Source: Marinobacter iranensis (lineage in GTDB: Bacteria; Pseudomonadota; Gammaproteobacteria; Pseudomonadales; Oleiphilaceae). From it: DNA of 64,000 nucleotides. Below, piece after piece: positions 26,184 to 35,579 of the stretch; positions within the stretch are counted from its first letter, which is position 1, and the number at the start of each line of letters is the position of its first letter. A model generated the notes under the pieces. The model was not told the origin of the DNA and made no database searches. It was given only the letters and a program-made list of their open reading frames with translations. The stretch spans positions 62,001 through 126,000 of the forward strand of contig NZ_JANCMW010000014.1 in the NCBI RefSeq assembly GCF_029207565.1. Reading direction: 5' to 3'. The position numbers and the translations under genes are program-made.

Positions 26184-27440
26184 ATGGATATTGCAGCTTA
26201 TATGGCTGGCGTTGGGCAGCAGGCACGGCAAGCCGCCACGGCGGTGGCCCGCTCCACAACCGCAGTTCGTAACCAGGCGCTGCTGGCAACAGCGGAAGCA
26301 CTGGATGCCGCGCGCAGTGAGCTCGCCGCAGCGAACGCCCGGGATCTGGAAAGTGGCCGCACAAATGGCCTGGATGCGGCGATGCTGGACCGGCTGGAGC
26401 TGACGCCGGCACGTATTGACGCCATGATTGAAGGGCTGAGCCAGGTGGCGTCACTACCGGACCCCATCGGCGAGATTACCGACATGACCTATCGCCCTTC
26501 CGGCATACAGGTCGGGCGTATGAGAGTGCCACTGGGTGTTGTGGGCATCATTTACGAATCCCGGCCCAACGTCACCGTTGAGGCTGCCAGCCTGTGCCTC
26601 AAATCCGGTAATGCCACCATTCTGCGGGGTGGCTCGGAAGCCATTCACTCTAACCAGGCCATCGCGGCCTGTCTGGCGCAAGGACTGGCGGAGGCGGGCC
26701 TTCCCGGGAATGCGGTGCAGGTCATTAAAACCACCGACAGGGCTGCCGTGGGCGAACTGATTGCCATGCCACAGTTCGTGGATGTGATTGTGCCCCGTGG
26801 CGGCAAGGGCCTGATTGAGCGTATTAGCCGGGATGCCCGTGTGCCGGTCATCAAGCACCTGGACGGAATCTGTCACGTGTACATTGACAGCCACGCGGAC
26901 CCTGAGAAGGCGCTGGCGGTGGCGGTGAATTCCAAGACCCAGCGTTATGGCACCTGTAACACCATGGAAACCCTGCTGGTGGACCAGGAAGTCGCTGCTG
27001 ACATCCTGCCGCTGCTGGCGGATGCCTTCCGGGAGAAAGGGGTTGAACTCAGGGGGTGCCCACAGACCATTGATATTCTGCCTGGCGTTGGTCGCGCCAC
27101 GGAAGAAGACTGGGGCACGGAATACCTGGCCCCAATCCTGGCGGTGCGTGTGGTTGACGGGCTTGATGGAGCGATTGAGCATATCAACCGCTACAGTTCC
27201 CAGCATACTGACAGCATCATCACGGAGAACTACACCCGGGCCCGTCGCTTCCTTATCGAAGTGGATTCCAGTTCCGTCATGGTCAACGCGTCAACCCGGT
27301 TTGCTGACGGCTTCGAATATGGCCTCGGTGCCGAAATCGGTATTTCCACGGACAAGATACACGCCCGGGGCCCCGTCGGCCTTGAAGGCCTGACATCACA
27401 GAAATACGTGGTGTTCGGCGATGGCCACATCCGGACCTGA
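26184..27440 (+). CDS. proA: Gamma-glutamyl phosphate reductase
   Basis: Second step of proline synthesis: reduces gamma-glutamyl phosphate to the semialdehyde with NADPH. The 418-residue protein has aldehyde-dehydrogenase fold motifs VPLGVVGIIYESRPNVT and the catalytic Cys (about 258) in RYGTCNTMETLL. The C-terminus TDKIHARGPVGLEGLTSQKYVVFGDGHIR is diagnostic of ProA. proB is not adjacent. It begins a co-directional cluster, with nadD 6 bp downstream. Confidence 0.97.
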   Translation: MDIAAYMAGVGQQARQAATAVARSTTAVRNQALLATAEALDAARSELAAANARDLESGRTNGLDAAMLDRLELTPARIDAMIEGLSQVASLPDPIGEITDMTYRPSGIQVGRMRVPLGVVGIIYESRPNVTVEAASLCLKSGNATILRGGSEAIHSNQAIAACLAQGLAEAGLPGNAVQVIKTTDRAAVGELIAMPQFVDVIVPRGGKGLIERISRDARVPVIKHLDGICHVYIDSHADPEKALAVAVNSKTQRYGTCNTMETLLVDQEVAADILPLLADAFREKGVELRGCPQTIDILPGVGRATEEDWGTEYLAPILAVRVVDGLDGAIEHINRYSSQHTDSIITENYTRARRFLIEVDSSSVMVNASTRFADGFEYGLGAEIGISTDKIHARGPVGLEGLTSQKYVVFGDGHIRT

Positions 27441-27446
27441 CCCTGC

Positions 27447-28097
27447 ATGCATGTGATCTACGGCGGTACCTTCGACCCGATTCATCATGGCCACTTGCGG
27501 CTTGCGGTAGAACTCCGGGAGCGGCTGGGTGTCGCGGAAATAGCGCTCATGCCCTGCCATGTGCCTCCTCACAGGGACGTTCCGGGTGCCACGAGCGAAC
27601 AGCGTGTGGCATTGCTGGAGCTGGCCATCGCCGGTGAGCCAGGGTTGACCATGGATGACCGGGAGTTGCGCAGAGACGGTGCGTCCTACACGGCGGAGAC
27701 CCTGCGACAACTGCGCGGGGAGATTGGCCCCGACAAACCGCTGGCCATCGTCCTGGGCACCGATTCCTTTGCCGGTTTTGACCGCTGGCAGGAATGGCAA
27801 CGAATTCCTGAGCTGGCACACATCATAGTGGTGCAAAGGCCAGGGCCGGGTCTGGTACCTGACGGCGTGCCGGCACGCCTGTTAAAGGAGCGGTCCGTGG
27901 CGCAGGTGGATGCGTTGTATGACGCGCCCTGTGGCCACATTTTACAAATGGATCCGCCGATGCTGGATATCTCCGCCACCGGTATTCGTGACAGGATTCT
28001 TTCCGGCCATTCTCCCCGTTATCTGCTGCCCGATTCCGTATGGCAGGAAATTCGTCGCCTGGGACTGTATGGTGCCTGCCCTGACGGGAACTTTTAG
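27447..28097 (+). CDS. nadD: Nicotinate-nucleotide adenylyltransferase
   Basis: Makes nicotinic acid adenine dinucleotide from NaMN and ATP in NAD synthesis. The 216-residue protein begins MHVIYGGTFDPIHHGHLRLA with the HxGH nucleotidyltransferase motif, and has the late ISAT-type motif LDISATGIRDRI. The order proA-nadD-rsfS-rlmH-mrdA-rodA is a conserved gammaproteobacterial arrangement. Confidence 0.97.
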   Translation: MHVIYGGTFDPIHHGHLRLAVELRERLGVAEIALMPCHVPPHRDVPGATSEQRVALLELAIAGEPGLTMDDRELRRDGASYTAETLRQLRGEIGPDKPLAIVLGTDSFAGFDRWQEWQRIPELAHIIVVQRPGPGLVPDGVPARLLKERSVAQVDALYDAPCGHILQMDPPMLDISATGIRDRILSGHSPRYLLPDSVWQEIRRLGLYGACPDGNF

Positions 28098-28167
28098 TGC
28101 TACAATCCCGTCTGAATATGACTTTTCGGGCGGCCGCATTCGCCGCTGCCCGGCCAACAGGGTGATT

Positions 28168-28518
28168 ATGCAGGCAGAGCAACTGAAAGAACTGGTCGTG
28201 GGTGCGCTTGAGGACGTCAAGGCGCAGGACGTGAGCATTATTGATGTCAGGGGAAGGACCAGTGTAACGGACTACATGGTCCTCGCTTCCGGTACCTCCA
28301 ACCGACACGTAAAATCCCTGGCGGATTCGGTGTTGTCGGAAGCGAAGGAGCAGGGTGTTCGCGCCAGCAATGTGGAAGGCGCCAACGCCAGCGACTGGAT
28401 TCTGGTTGACCTGGGCGACGTGGTGGTCCATGTGATGATGCCGGCCACTCGCGAATTCTATGATCTTGAGCGCCTCTGGCGTGATGCTCCGGATCTGGGT
28501 GTTGCAGGTAGCGAATAA
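28168..28518 (+). CDS. rsfS: Ribosomal silencing factor RsfS
   Basis: A 116-residue protein that binds ribosomal protein L14 and blocks subunit joining when nutrients are short. Signature stretches are QDVSIIDVRGRTSVTDYMVLASGTSNRHVKSLAD and DWILVDLGDVVVHVMMPATREFYDLERLW. The ATG at 28168 gives the family's usual N-terminus; the open frame runs further upstream inside nadD in another frame and is not used. It is followed 2 bp later by rlmH. Confidence 0.96.
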   Translation: MQAEQLKELVVGALEDVKAQDVSIIDVRGRTSVTDYMVLASGTSNRHVKSLADSVLSEAKEQGVRASNVEGANASDWILVDLGDVVVHVMMPATREFYDLERLWRDAPDLGVAGSE

Positions 28519-28520
28519 CC

Positions 28521-28991
28521 ATGCGGTTACGCCTGATCTGTGTTGGGCAGAAGATGCCCGAGTGGGTCAGCCAGGGTTATAACGAGTATGCCCGCCGGAT
28601 GCCGCCGGAACTGGCCCTTGATCTGGTGGAAATTCCGATGGCTCATCGTGGCAAGAACCCGGATATTCCCAGGCTGATGCAGCGCGAGGGGGACGCCATC
28701 CTGTCGGCGCTGGGCCCCCGTGACCGAGTCATTGCCCTGGAAGTCGGCGGTCGCAACTGGTCCACCGAAAAGCTGGCCAGCCAACTTGAGAGCTGGCAGC
28801 AGGACGGCCAGGACGTCAGTTTTCTTGTCGGCGGCCCCGATGGCCTTGCGGACGCCTGCCGGGCCAGGGCCGACCAGATGTGGTCATTGTCGGCGCTGAC
28901 CCTGCCGCACCCCCTGGTGCGCATTCTCCTTGCCGAGCAGTTGTACCGGGCCTGGTCCGTCACCCGTAATCATCCTTATCACCGGGCCTAG
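28521..28991 (+). CDS. rlmH: 23S rRNA (pseudouridine1915-N3)-methyltransferase
   Basis: SPOUT-class methyltransferase acting on helix 69 of 23S rRNA. The 156-residue protein shows the knot and SAM-binding motifs VIALEVGGRNWSTEKLA and VSFLVGGPDGL, and the C-terminal MWSLSALTLPHPLVRILLAEQLYRAWSV..NHPYHR typical of RlmH. It lies between rsfS and mrdA (9-bp gap), as in E. coli. Confidence 0.97.
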   Translation: MRLRLICVGQKMPEWVSQGYNEYARRMPPELALDLVEIPMAHRGKNPDIPRLMQREGDAILSALGPRDRVIALEVGGRNWSTEKLASQLESWQQDGQDVSFLVGGPDGLADACRARADQMWSLSALTLPHPLVRILLAEQLYRAWSVTRNHPYHRA

Positions 28992-29000
28992 GAAACCGAT

Positions 29001-30893
29001 ATGCCCTGGGGAGAATTCAAAGACATTGCGGCCGAACGGCGCCTCTTCCAGAGTCGTGCCATGGTCATGCTGTTGCTGGTGTTTGTATTGCTGGGTGTGC
29101 TGATCACCAGAATGTACCAGTTGCAGGTTGTTGAACACGATATCTACACCACCCTGTCCGACAAGAATCGTGTCCAGGTGCAGTCGGTGGCGCCTCCTCG
29201 GGGGCTGGTCTACGATCGCAATGATGTGTTGCTGGCCGAGAACCGCCCGGTCTTCAGTGTGACACTGGTGCCCGAGCGTGTCGGGGATATGGAACAGACC
29301 CTTGCCAAGCTCCAGGGCATGCTGAGCATTTCCGATGAGGACATGGAGCGGTTCCGCCGGCGGTTGCTCGAACCCCGCCGCCCCTTCCAGGAGTTGCCCC
29401 TGCGTTATGATCTCAATGAGCAGGAAATCGCGCGCCTGGCGGTGCATCGCCACGAGTTGCCTGGTGTTGAGGTGTCCGCCGAGTTGGTCCGTTACTATCC
29501 CCACAGCGAACTGACCGCCCATGCCCTCGGGTATGTGGGACGCATCAACCGGCAGGAACTGCAGCAAATCGATCCGATCAACTACGCGGGTACCAACTAT
29601 ATCGGCAAGTCCGGTGTGGAGCGATTCTATGAAGAGCTCCTGCACGGGCGTGTTGGCTACCAGCACGTGGAAACCAACGCGCGCGGCAGGACCTTGCGTG
29701 TGCTTGAGCGCGAGAATCCGGTACCCGGGGAAGATATCCAACTGCACATGGATTTGCGGCTGCAACGTCTGGCACATCAACTGCTGGATGGCCGGCGTGG
29801 GGCCATCATTGCAATCGAGCCTTCCACTGGCGGTATTCTGGCTCTGGCAAGTGTTCCAGGCTTCGATGCCAACCAGTTTGTGACCGGCATTGGGGTTGAA
29901 GCGTACCGTGCACTCAGCGAAAGCCCCGATAAGCCGCTGTTCAACCGGGCGTTGCGGGGGCAGTACCCCCCAGGTTCAACACTCAAACCCATGCTCGCCG
30001 TTGCGGCTCTGGACAGCGGTGCCGTCACCCGGGACAAAACCATCTGGGATCCCGGATACTTCCAGTTGAATCCGAACGGTCGCCGTTGGCGTGACTGGAA
30101 ATGGGGCGGTCACGGATGGGTAGACCTGAAAACAGCAGTGGCGGAATCCTGTGACATTTATTTTTACGAAGCGGCAGTGGCCATGGGCGTTGATACCATG
30201 CATCAATATCTTGCCAAATTCGGATTCGGCGAGGATGCCACCCTGGATGTTGCCGGAGCCCTGAGTGGCTTGCTGCCGTCCAGGGACTGGAAGAGGGCGG
30301 TTCACAATGAGCCCTGGTATCCGGGGGACTCGGTAAATCTCGGAATCGGCCAGGGGTTCATGTTGGCAACGCCGCTGCAACTGGCTACCGCCACTTCGGT
30401 TATTGCCAACCGTGGTAATTGGTCTGAGCCGAGACTGTTGAAAGATATCAAGGGCGACCTTTCGGTTGACGAGGTGCTGCCCAGCGCCACTCACCAGTCA
30501 ATCGAGCTTGAGAACCCGGACGACTGGGAGTTCGTTGTGGAGTCCATGGCTGAAGTCATGCACGGTAGCAAGGGAACGGCTCGCGGAGCAGCGCGGGGCG
30601 CTCCCTATCGCATGGCGGGCAAGACTGGCACGGCACAGGTCTTCAGTCTGGACGAGGACGAAGAGTACGACGCGGAGGAGATTCGGGAGCGCTTGCGGGA
30701 CCACGCCATGTTCGTCGGCTTTGCGCCAGTGGATGACCCCCAAATTGCCGTGGCCATTATTGTGGAGAACGGTGGCAGCGGGAGCGGCACCGCAGCGCCC
30801 GTGGCGCGGGCTCTGTTTGACGCCTGGTTACTGGATTTCAAGAAAGACGATGGGGCCATGGTTGTCGGCTCATCCGGGGAGGGCTCCAACTGA
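29001..30893 (+). CDS. mrdA: Penicillin-binding protein 2 (elongasome transpeptidase)
   Basis: Cross-links peptidoglycan during lateral wall growth, together with RodA. The 630-residue protein has one N-terminal membrane anchor (about 22-42), a PBP dimerisation region, and a transpeptidase domain with the active-site Ser326 in GSTLKP, SCD as the SxN-type motif near 385, and KTGTAQ starting at Lys541. All catalytic motifs are present. It shares one base with rodA, which indicates coupling. Confidence 0.97.
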   Translation: MPWGEFKDIAAERRLFQSRAMVMLLLVFVLLGVLITRMYQLQVVEHDIYTTLSDKNRVQVQSVAPPRGLVYDRNDVLLAENRPVFSVTLVPERVGDMEQTLAKLQGMLSISDEDMERFRRRLLEPRRPFQELPLRYDLNEQEIARLAVHRHELPGVEVSAELVRYYPHSELTAHALGYVGRINRQELQQIDPINYAGTNYIGKSGVERFYEELLHGRVGYQHVETNARGRTLRVLERENPVPGEDIQLHMDLRLQRLAHQLLDGRRGAIIAIEPSTGGILALASVPGFDANQFVTGIGVEAYRALSESPDKPLFNRALRGQYPPGSTLKPMLAVAALDSGAVTRDKTIWDPGYFQLNPNGRRWRDWKWGGHGWVDLKTAVAESCDIYFYEAAVAMGVDTMHQYLAKFGFGEDATLDVAGALSGLLPSRDWKRAVHNEPWYPGDSVNLGIGQGFMLATPLQLATATSVIANRGNWSEPRLLKDIKGDLSVDEVLPSATHQSIELENPDDWEFVVESMAEVMHGSKGTARGAARGAPYRMAGKTGTAQVFSLDEDEEYDAEEIRERLRDHAMFVGFAPVDDPQIAVAIIVENGGSGSGTAAPVARALFDAWLLDFKKDDGAMVVGSSGEGSN

Positions 30894-32035
30894 TGGCAGA
30901 CGGGAACCTGTTTAATCAGTCAGCGCGCCACCCCTTGTTGGGCCCGAGGGGTATCTGGTCGGTACTTCACATCGATCCGGTGCTGCTTCTTTTGCTGCTG
31001 GCCCTCATCGCGGGTGGTCTGGTGGTGCTGTACAGCGGGGCCGACAGGAACATTGCCGTTGTGAAGGCTCAGGGAGTCCGCATGGGAATAGCGCTGGTGG
31101 TGATGTTCGTCTTCGCCCAACTTGACCCGGCCGTGTTCAGGCGGTGGGCGCCCTGGCTGTTTGCGGCAGGCGTTGGGTCGCTAATTGCGGTAATACTGGT
31201 GGGAGTGGGTGCCAAGGGTGCCCAGCGCTGGCTGGCGATTCCCGGGCTGCCGCGCTTCCAGCCCTCGGAATTGATGAAGCTGGTGGTTCCGATGATGACT
31301 GCCTGGTACCTGTCGCGCCATTACCTGCCCCCCAGGCTCCGGCACGTTGCGGTGGCGCTGTTGATTGTCCTGGTACCCATGGCGATGATTATCCTCCAGC
31401 CGGACCTTGGAACCTCTTTGCTGGTTGGAGCTGCAGGAATTTTCGTGGTGTTTTTTGCCGGTATGAGCTGGAAGCTGATCGGTGCTTTCTTCGCGATGGT
31501 GTCGGTGGCTGCACCGCTGATGTGGTTTTTTGTCATGCGTGATTACCAGAAACAGCGCGTACTGACCCTGCTTGATCCGCAAAGCGATCCGCTCGGCGCT
31601 GGCTGGAATATCATCCAGTCCAAGACCGCTATCGGCTCTGGCGGCATTGATGGCAAAGGCTGGCTTCAGGGTACCCAGTCCCACCTTGAGTTTCTCCCGG
31701 AAAGCCATACCGACTTTATCGTTGCGGTGTTGGCAGAAGAGTTCGGGTTTGTGGGCATGCTGACTCTTCTGGGGCTTTACCTACTTATTATCCTGCGCTG
31801 TCTTTACATCGCCGCCATCGCCCAGGACTCCTTCAGTCGGCTGTTGGCTGGCGCACTGACGATGACTTTCTTTATCTATGTTTTTGTCAACGTCGGGATG
31901 GTCAGCGGCCTGCTCCCGGTGGTGGGCGTGCCGTTGCCGCTGGTGAGCTATGGCGGAACGTCAGGGGTAACCCTGATGGCTGCCTTCGGGGTGCTGATGT
32001 CGGTTCATACCCACAGGCGAATGATCAGTGCCTGA
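30893..32035 (+). CDS. rodA: Peptidoglycan glycosyltransferase RodA
   Basis: SEDS-family polymerase of the cell-elongation machinery, partner of PBP2. The 380-residue polytopic protein has about ten membrane segments. Conserved stretches include GAQRWLAIPGLPRFQPSELMKLVVP, the region after LQPDLGTS, and the C-terminal GLLPVVGVPLPLVSYGGTSGVTLMAAFG. It overlaps the mrdA stop by one base. Confidence 0.97.
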   Translation: MADGNLFNQSARHPLLGPRGIWSVLHIDPVLLLLLLALIAGGLVVLYSGADRNIAVVKAQGVRMGIALVVMFVFAQLDPAVFRRWAPWLFAAGVGSLIAVILVGVGAKGAQRWLAIPGLPRFQPSELMKLVVPMMTAWYLSRHYLPPRLRHVAVALLIVLVPMAMIILQPDLGTSLLVGAAGIFVVFFAGMSWKLIGAFFAMVSVAAPLMWFFVMRDYQKQRVLTLLDPQSDPLGAGWNIIQSKTAIGSGGIDGKGWLQGTQSHLEFLPESHTDFIVAVLAEEFGFVGMLTLLGLYLLIILRCLYIAAIAQDSFSRLLAGALTMTFFIYVFVNVGMVSGLLPVVGVPLPLVSYGGTSGVTLMAAFGVLMSVHTHRRMISA

Positions 32036-32185
32036 TAGAACAGGCAGTAACCATGGACGGGGAGTAATGGTTGCCAGGGCAGCCCGCGTGGTAATCTTGG
32101 CCGCGTCACGTGGGGCGGTCATCGGTCGCGTTCGTGGCGGTGAGGTACTGATGAAATGTCCGGTCGCACCCGGTTAAGGGGATTC

Positions 32186-33214
32186 ATGAAAGCTGTCAGG
32201 TTTTTGGTCGGTATCGGGTTGGCGATGGTATGCCTTTCGCTTCCGTCCATGGTGTCGGCCGGGCAATACGCTGAAACACCTGAAGGCCGTGAGTTTGTTC
32301 GCGAAATGTCGGAACGCTACGGCTTTGAAGCGGGACATGTAACTGACATGCTGGCCAGTGCCCAGCGCCGGGATTCGATACTGGATGCCATAAGCCGGCC
32401 GGCGGAGAAAACGCTTGAATGGTTTGAATACCGCCGGATCTTTATGCGGGAGGAACGCATTGAGCAGGGCGTCGACTTCCTCCGGCAGCATCGTAAGGCA
32501 TTTGAACGGGCCGAAAGTGAGTACGGGGTACCCGCGCCCGTCATCGCCGCGATCATTGGTGTTGAGACCTGGTATGGCACCTACAAAGGCAAATATCGGG
32601 TGCTGGATGCACTCACCACACTGGCTTTTGACTATCCGCCCCGGAGCCGCTTTTTTCGCAGCGAACTTGTCCAGTATCTGTTGATGACCCGTGAGCAGGG
32701 CTTTGATCCCCTTGAGGTGACAGGCTCCTACGCCGGGGCGATGGGCTACGGCCAGTTTATTTCCAGTAGCTATAGGCATTACGCCATTGATTTTGACAAT
32801 GATGGCGTGGCCGATATCCTCACCAACCCGGTGGATGCCATCGGTAGCGTGGCCAACTATTTCCACGCCCATCACTGGCAAGCCGGCGAGCCCGTGGCGG
32901 AGCGGGTAGACAACAACCTGCCAGAGGCTTCTCCATTGCTGTCTCGGGAACTCAAGCCTGAGCTCACAGTCAATGACTACCGGCAGGCGGGCATAGCGCC
33001 TGAAGCCGATGTGTCAGGTGATGCGAAAGCCCGGGCGGTTCGCCTTGTTGGCGAAAATGGCCCGGAACTATGGCTGACGTACCATAACTTTTACGTGATA
33101 ACCCGCTACAATCACAGTCATCTCTATGCCATGGCAGTGCACCAACTGGCCGGTGCGCTGGAGGCGCGGGCGAAACAGGCAGAAGAAAAAGACGGGGTAA
33201 GTAACAGCTTGTGA
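32186..33214 (+). CDS. mltB: Lytic murein transglycosylase B
   Basis: Cleaves the glycan strand of peptidoglycan in the periplasm. The 342-residue protein starts MKAVRFLVG at 32186 (AAGGGG upstream) with a signal peptide ending near VSAGQYAE. No lipobox is visible, unlike the outer-membrane lipoprotein of E. coli. The catalytic Glu127 is in IIGVETWYGTYKG, and the domain continues with YAGAMGYGQFISSSYRHYAIDFDNDG. It sits between rodA and rlpA, in the usual elongation cluster. Confidence 0.94.
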   Translation: MKAVRFLVGIGLAMVCLSLPSMVSAGQYAETPEGREFVREMSERYGFEAGHVTDMLASAQRRDSILDAISRPAEKTLEWFEYRRIFMREERIEQGVDFLRQHRKAFERAESEYGVPAPVIAAIIGVETWYGTYKGKYRVLDALTTLAFDYPPRSRFFRSELVQYLLMTREQGFDPLEVTGSYAGAMGYGQFISSSYRHYAIDFDNDGVADILTNPVDAIGSVANYFHAHHWQAGEPVAERVDNNLPEASPLLSRELKPELTVNDYRQAGIAPEADVSGDAKARAVRLVGENGPELWLTYHNFYVITRYNHSHLYAMAVHQLAGALEARAKQAEEKDGVSNSL

Positions 33215-34083
33215 TGAAATTCCATGTCCTTTTGCTGATGTTCGGGGCGCTGATCCTCACAGGGTGTGCGTCATCCCCTGAGCCGGATCACTCCTCGCGA
33301 TATACCCTTTCTCAGGACCGGGCACCCCCGGGCGGCTTCGATGTTTCCGGCCTTGCCGATGCGAAGCCCAGATATGAGGAGCCCCGCCGGGCCGGGAACA
33401 AGTCACCCTATCGGGTCTGGGGCAAGGAGTACCATGTACTGGGCAGTAACGATGGCTATGTTCAGCGCGGCACCGCGAGCTGGTATGGTGAGAAATTCCA
33501 CGGTCACAAAACCTCAAACGGTGAGGTTTTTGACATGTACGAGATGTCAGCGGCGCACAAGAGCCTGAGGATTCCCGGGTATGCCCGGGTGACCAACCTC
33601 GACAACGGTCGCTCCGTGGTGGTCAGGGTCAATGACCGCGGTCCGTTCCACGGTGACCGCCTGATCGACCTTTCCTACGCCGCGGCCAAGAAGCTTGGCT
33701 ATCAGGGCAGGGGCACTGCCAGGGTGGAGGTTGCCGCCATCACGGTGCAACCGGATGGCTCGATGACCCTTGCCGGCCAACCCTTCCCTGATGCCGGGGC
33801 ACCGGTTGCTGCTGAGCGCCTGGCTGATTCGGAGTCCGGTAACGAGGCACTGTTCGTACAGCTGGGCTCGTTCAGTCAGCGTAATCCCGCCGAGGCACTG
33901 TTGGACAGGGCCCGGCGGGCCATTGCAAACCCCATGCGGGTAAGGGAAATAGAAACGGCTTCAGGCCGCTTTCATCGCGTTCAGGTAGGGCCGTTCAGGG
34001 ATGAGGGTGAAGCCCTGAGAGCCCAGAGCCTGCTTGAAAATCACGGATTTGGTCAGTCAATACTGTTGACTGACACTCATTAA
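33214..34083 (+). CDS. rlpA: Septal ring lytic transglycosylase RlpA (lipoprotein)
   Basis: Outer-membrane lipoprotein that cleaves denuded glycan strands at the division site. The 289-residue protein has a lipobox (LILTGC, Cys18), the double-psi beta-barrel RlpA domain (GTASWYGEKFHGHKTSNGE, VRVNDRGPFHGDRLIDLS) and a C-terminal SPOR domain (FVQLGSFSQRNPAEAL, FHRVQVGPFRDEGEAL) at about 210-285. The ATG at 33214 shares a base with the mltB stop; a GTG at 33211 is equally possible. Confidence 0.95.
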   Translation: MKFHVLLLMFGALILTGCASSPEPDHSSRYTLSQDRAPPGGFDVSGLADAKPRYEEPRRAGNKSPYRVWGKEYHVLGSNDGYVQRGTASWYGEKFHGHKTSNGEVFDMYEMSAAHKSLRIPGYARVTNLDNGRSVVVRVNDRGPFHGDRLIDLSYAAAKKLGYQGRGTARVEVAAITVQPDGSMTLAGQPFPDAGAPVAAERLADSESGNEALFVQLGSFSQRNPAEALLDRARRAIANPMRVREIETASGRFHRVQVGPFRDEGEALRAQSLLENHGFGQSILLTDTH

Positions 34084-34114
34084 ACCAGTCACCTACTTGA
34101 TACTGAATGGACCC

Positions 34115-35281
34115 ATGGCAATAAACAACATGTTCCGAGCCTTCACTGCAGTACTGCTCCTGGCCCTGCTGCCGGCAATGCCTGTCGCGGCCCAGGCTGT
34201 CCTGATCCCGTCACCACCGCAGATTGCGGCGAGTTCCTACATCCTGATGGATCCGCTTTCCGGCCGGATCATTATGGAAGAGAACAGTCACGAACGCCTG
34301 CCGCCGGCAAGCCTGACCAAGATGATGACGGCCTACATTGTGGAGCGGGAGCTGGACGAGGGACGGATATCCCTGTCTGATATGGTGCCCATCAGTGTCA
34401 ACGCCTGGCAGACCGGGGGGTCGCGTACCTTCATCAAGGAAGGAACGGAGGTGTCGGTCGAGAATTTGTTGAAAGGCGTGATTATCCAGTCGGGGAACGA
34501 TGCCTCTGTGGCACTTGCTGAATTCATTGCCGGCAGCGAAGGGGCGTTTGTCGACATCATGAACCAGCAGGCGCAGATACTGGGCATGAATGAGTCCAGT
34601 TTTGCCAATGCCACAGGCCTGCCAGCGCCGGATCATTTCTCCACCGCCTACGATCTGGCCCTGCTGGCGAAGGCGATTATCAACGATTACCCCGAAAACT
34701 ACCCGCTGTATGCCCAGAAGCACTTCACCTACAACAATATCCGGCAGCCGAACCGCAACAGCCTGTTGTGGCGCGATGACAGTGTTGATGGCCTGAAAAC
34801 GGGTCATACCGAAGAGGCCGGGTATTGCCTGGTGGCTTCAGCCAAGCGCAATGATACCCGCCTGATCGCAGTGGTCATGGGGGCTGACAGCACCACGTCC
34901 CGTGCCCAGGAAGTTCAGAAAATGCTCAATTATGGCTTCCGGTATTACCAGACCGAGCGCCTGTTCCGTAACGGGCAGGAACTGCTGGAAGCACGGGTCT
35001 GGGGCGGTGAAAGTGACAACCTGTCGGTTGGCCTGACGGAAGATGTTTACGTCACCATCCCCAGAGGCTCCCGGGATTCCCTGGAATCCACTGTTGAACT
35101 GGACACTGTTATCAAGGCTCCGGTCTCCATGGGTGATGAGTTGGGCCGGGTAAAAGTGATGCTGGGAGACGATGTGGTGGTTGATCAACCAGCGCTGGCG
35201 CTCAGTGATGTTCCCGAGGGTGGCTTCTTCAAGCGAATCTGGGACGCCGTGAAGCTATTCTTCGTTCAGTTATTTGAGTAA
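34115..35281 (+). CDS. dacA: D-alanyl-D-alanine carboxypeptidase (PBP5/6 type)
   Basis: Trims the terminal D-Ala from peptidoglycan stem peptides. The 388-residue protein starts MAINNMFRAF with a signal peptide ending near VAAQA. Active-site motifs are Ser66-x-x-Lys69 (SLTK), Ser126-Gly-Asn (SGNDAS) and Lys229-Thr-Gly (KTGHT). The C-terminal PBP5 domain and an amphipathic tail (FFKRIWDAVKLFFVQLFE) for membrane attachment are present. A TTG at 34097 could be a longer start. dacC is an alternative name. Confidence 0.95.
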   Translation: MAINNMFRAFTAVLLLALLPAMPVAAQAVLIPSPPQIAASSYILMDPLSGRIIMEENSHERLPPASLTKMMTAYIVERELDEGRISLSDMVPISVNAWQTGGSRTFIKEGTEVSVENLLKGVIIQSGNDASVALAEFIAGSEGAFVDIMNQQAQILGMNESSFANATGLPAPDHFSTAYDLALLAKAIINDYPENYPLYAQKHFTYNNIRQPNRNSLLWRDDSVDGLKTGHTEEAGYCLVASAKRNDTRLIAVVMGADSTTSRAQEVQKMLNYGFRYYQTERLFRNGQELLEARVWGGESDNLSVGLTEDVYVTIPRGSRDSLESTVELDTVIKAPVSMGDELGRVKVMLGDDVVVDQPALALSDVPEGGFFKRIWDAVKLFFVQLFE

Positions 35282-35305
35282 GGGCGCAGAGGAGATAAAA
35301 CCGGG

Positions 35306-35575
35306 ATGAGCGAACCAAAAGCACCCAAGATCGAGTTCCCCTGCGACTACGTGATCAAGGTTATCGGGGATGCCGCCCCGGACTTCGTCGAGTTCGTGGT
35401 GGGCGTGGTGGAGCAGCATGCGCCGGGCCTGACGGACGACGACGTAACGGTGAAGGACAGCCGCGGTGGTCGGTTTGCCTCGGTGAACCTGAAAATCATC
35501 GCCACTGGCGAACCGCAATTGAAGGCCCTGTTCGAGGAGCTCAAGGCCAGCGGCCGGGTTCACATGGTGCTGTGA
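35306..35575 (+). CDS. ybeD: YbeD family protein (DUF493)
   Basis: An 89-residue ACT-like small protein, always found between dacA and lipB in related bacteria. Typical segments are KIEFPCDYVIKVIGDAAPDFVEFV and SRGGRFASVNLKIIATGEPQLKALFEELK. The biochemical role is not established; a regulatory link to lipoate synthesis has been suggested from its position. It lies 24 bp after dacA and 4 bp before lipB. Confidence 0.94.
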   Translation: MSEPKAPKIEFPCDYVIKVIGDAAPDFVEFVVGVVEQHAPGLTDDDVTVKDSRGGRFASVNLKIIATGEPQLKALFEELKASGRVHMVL

Positions 35576-35579
35576 CCTG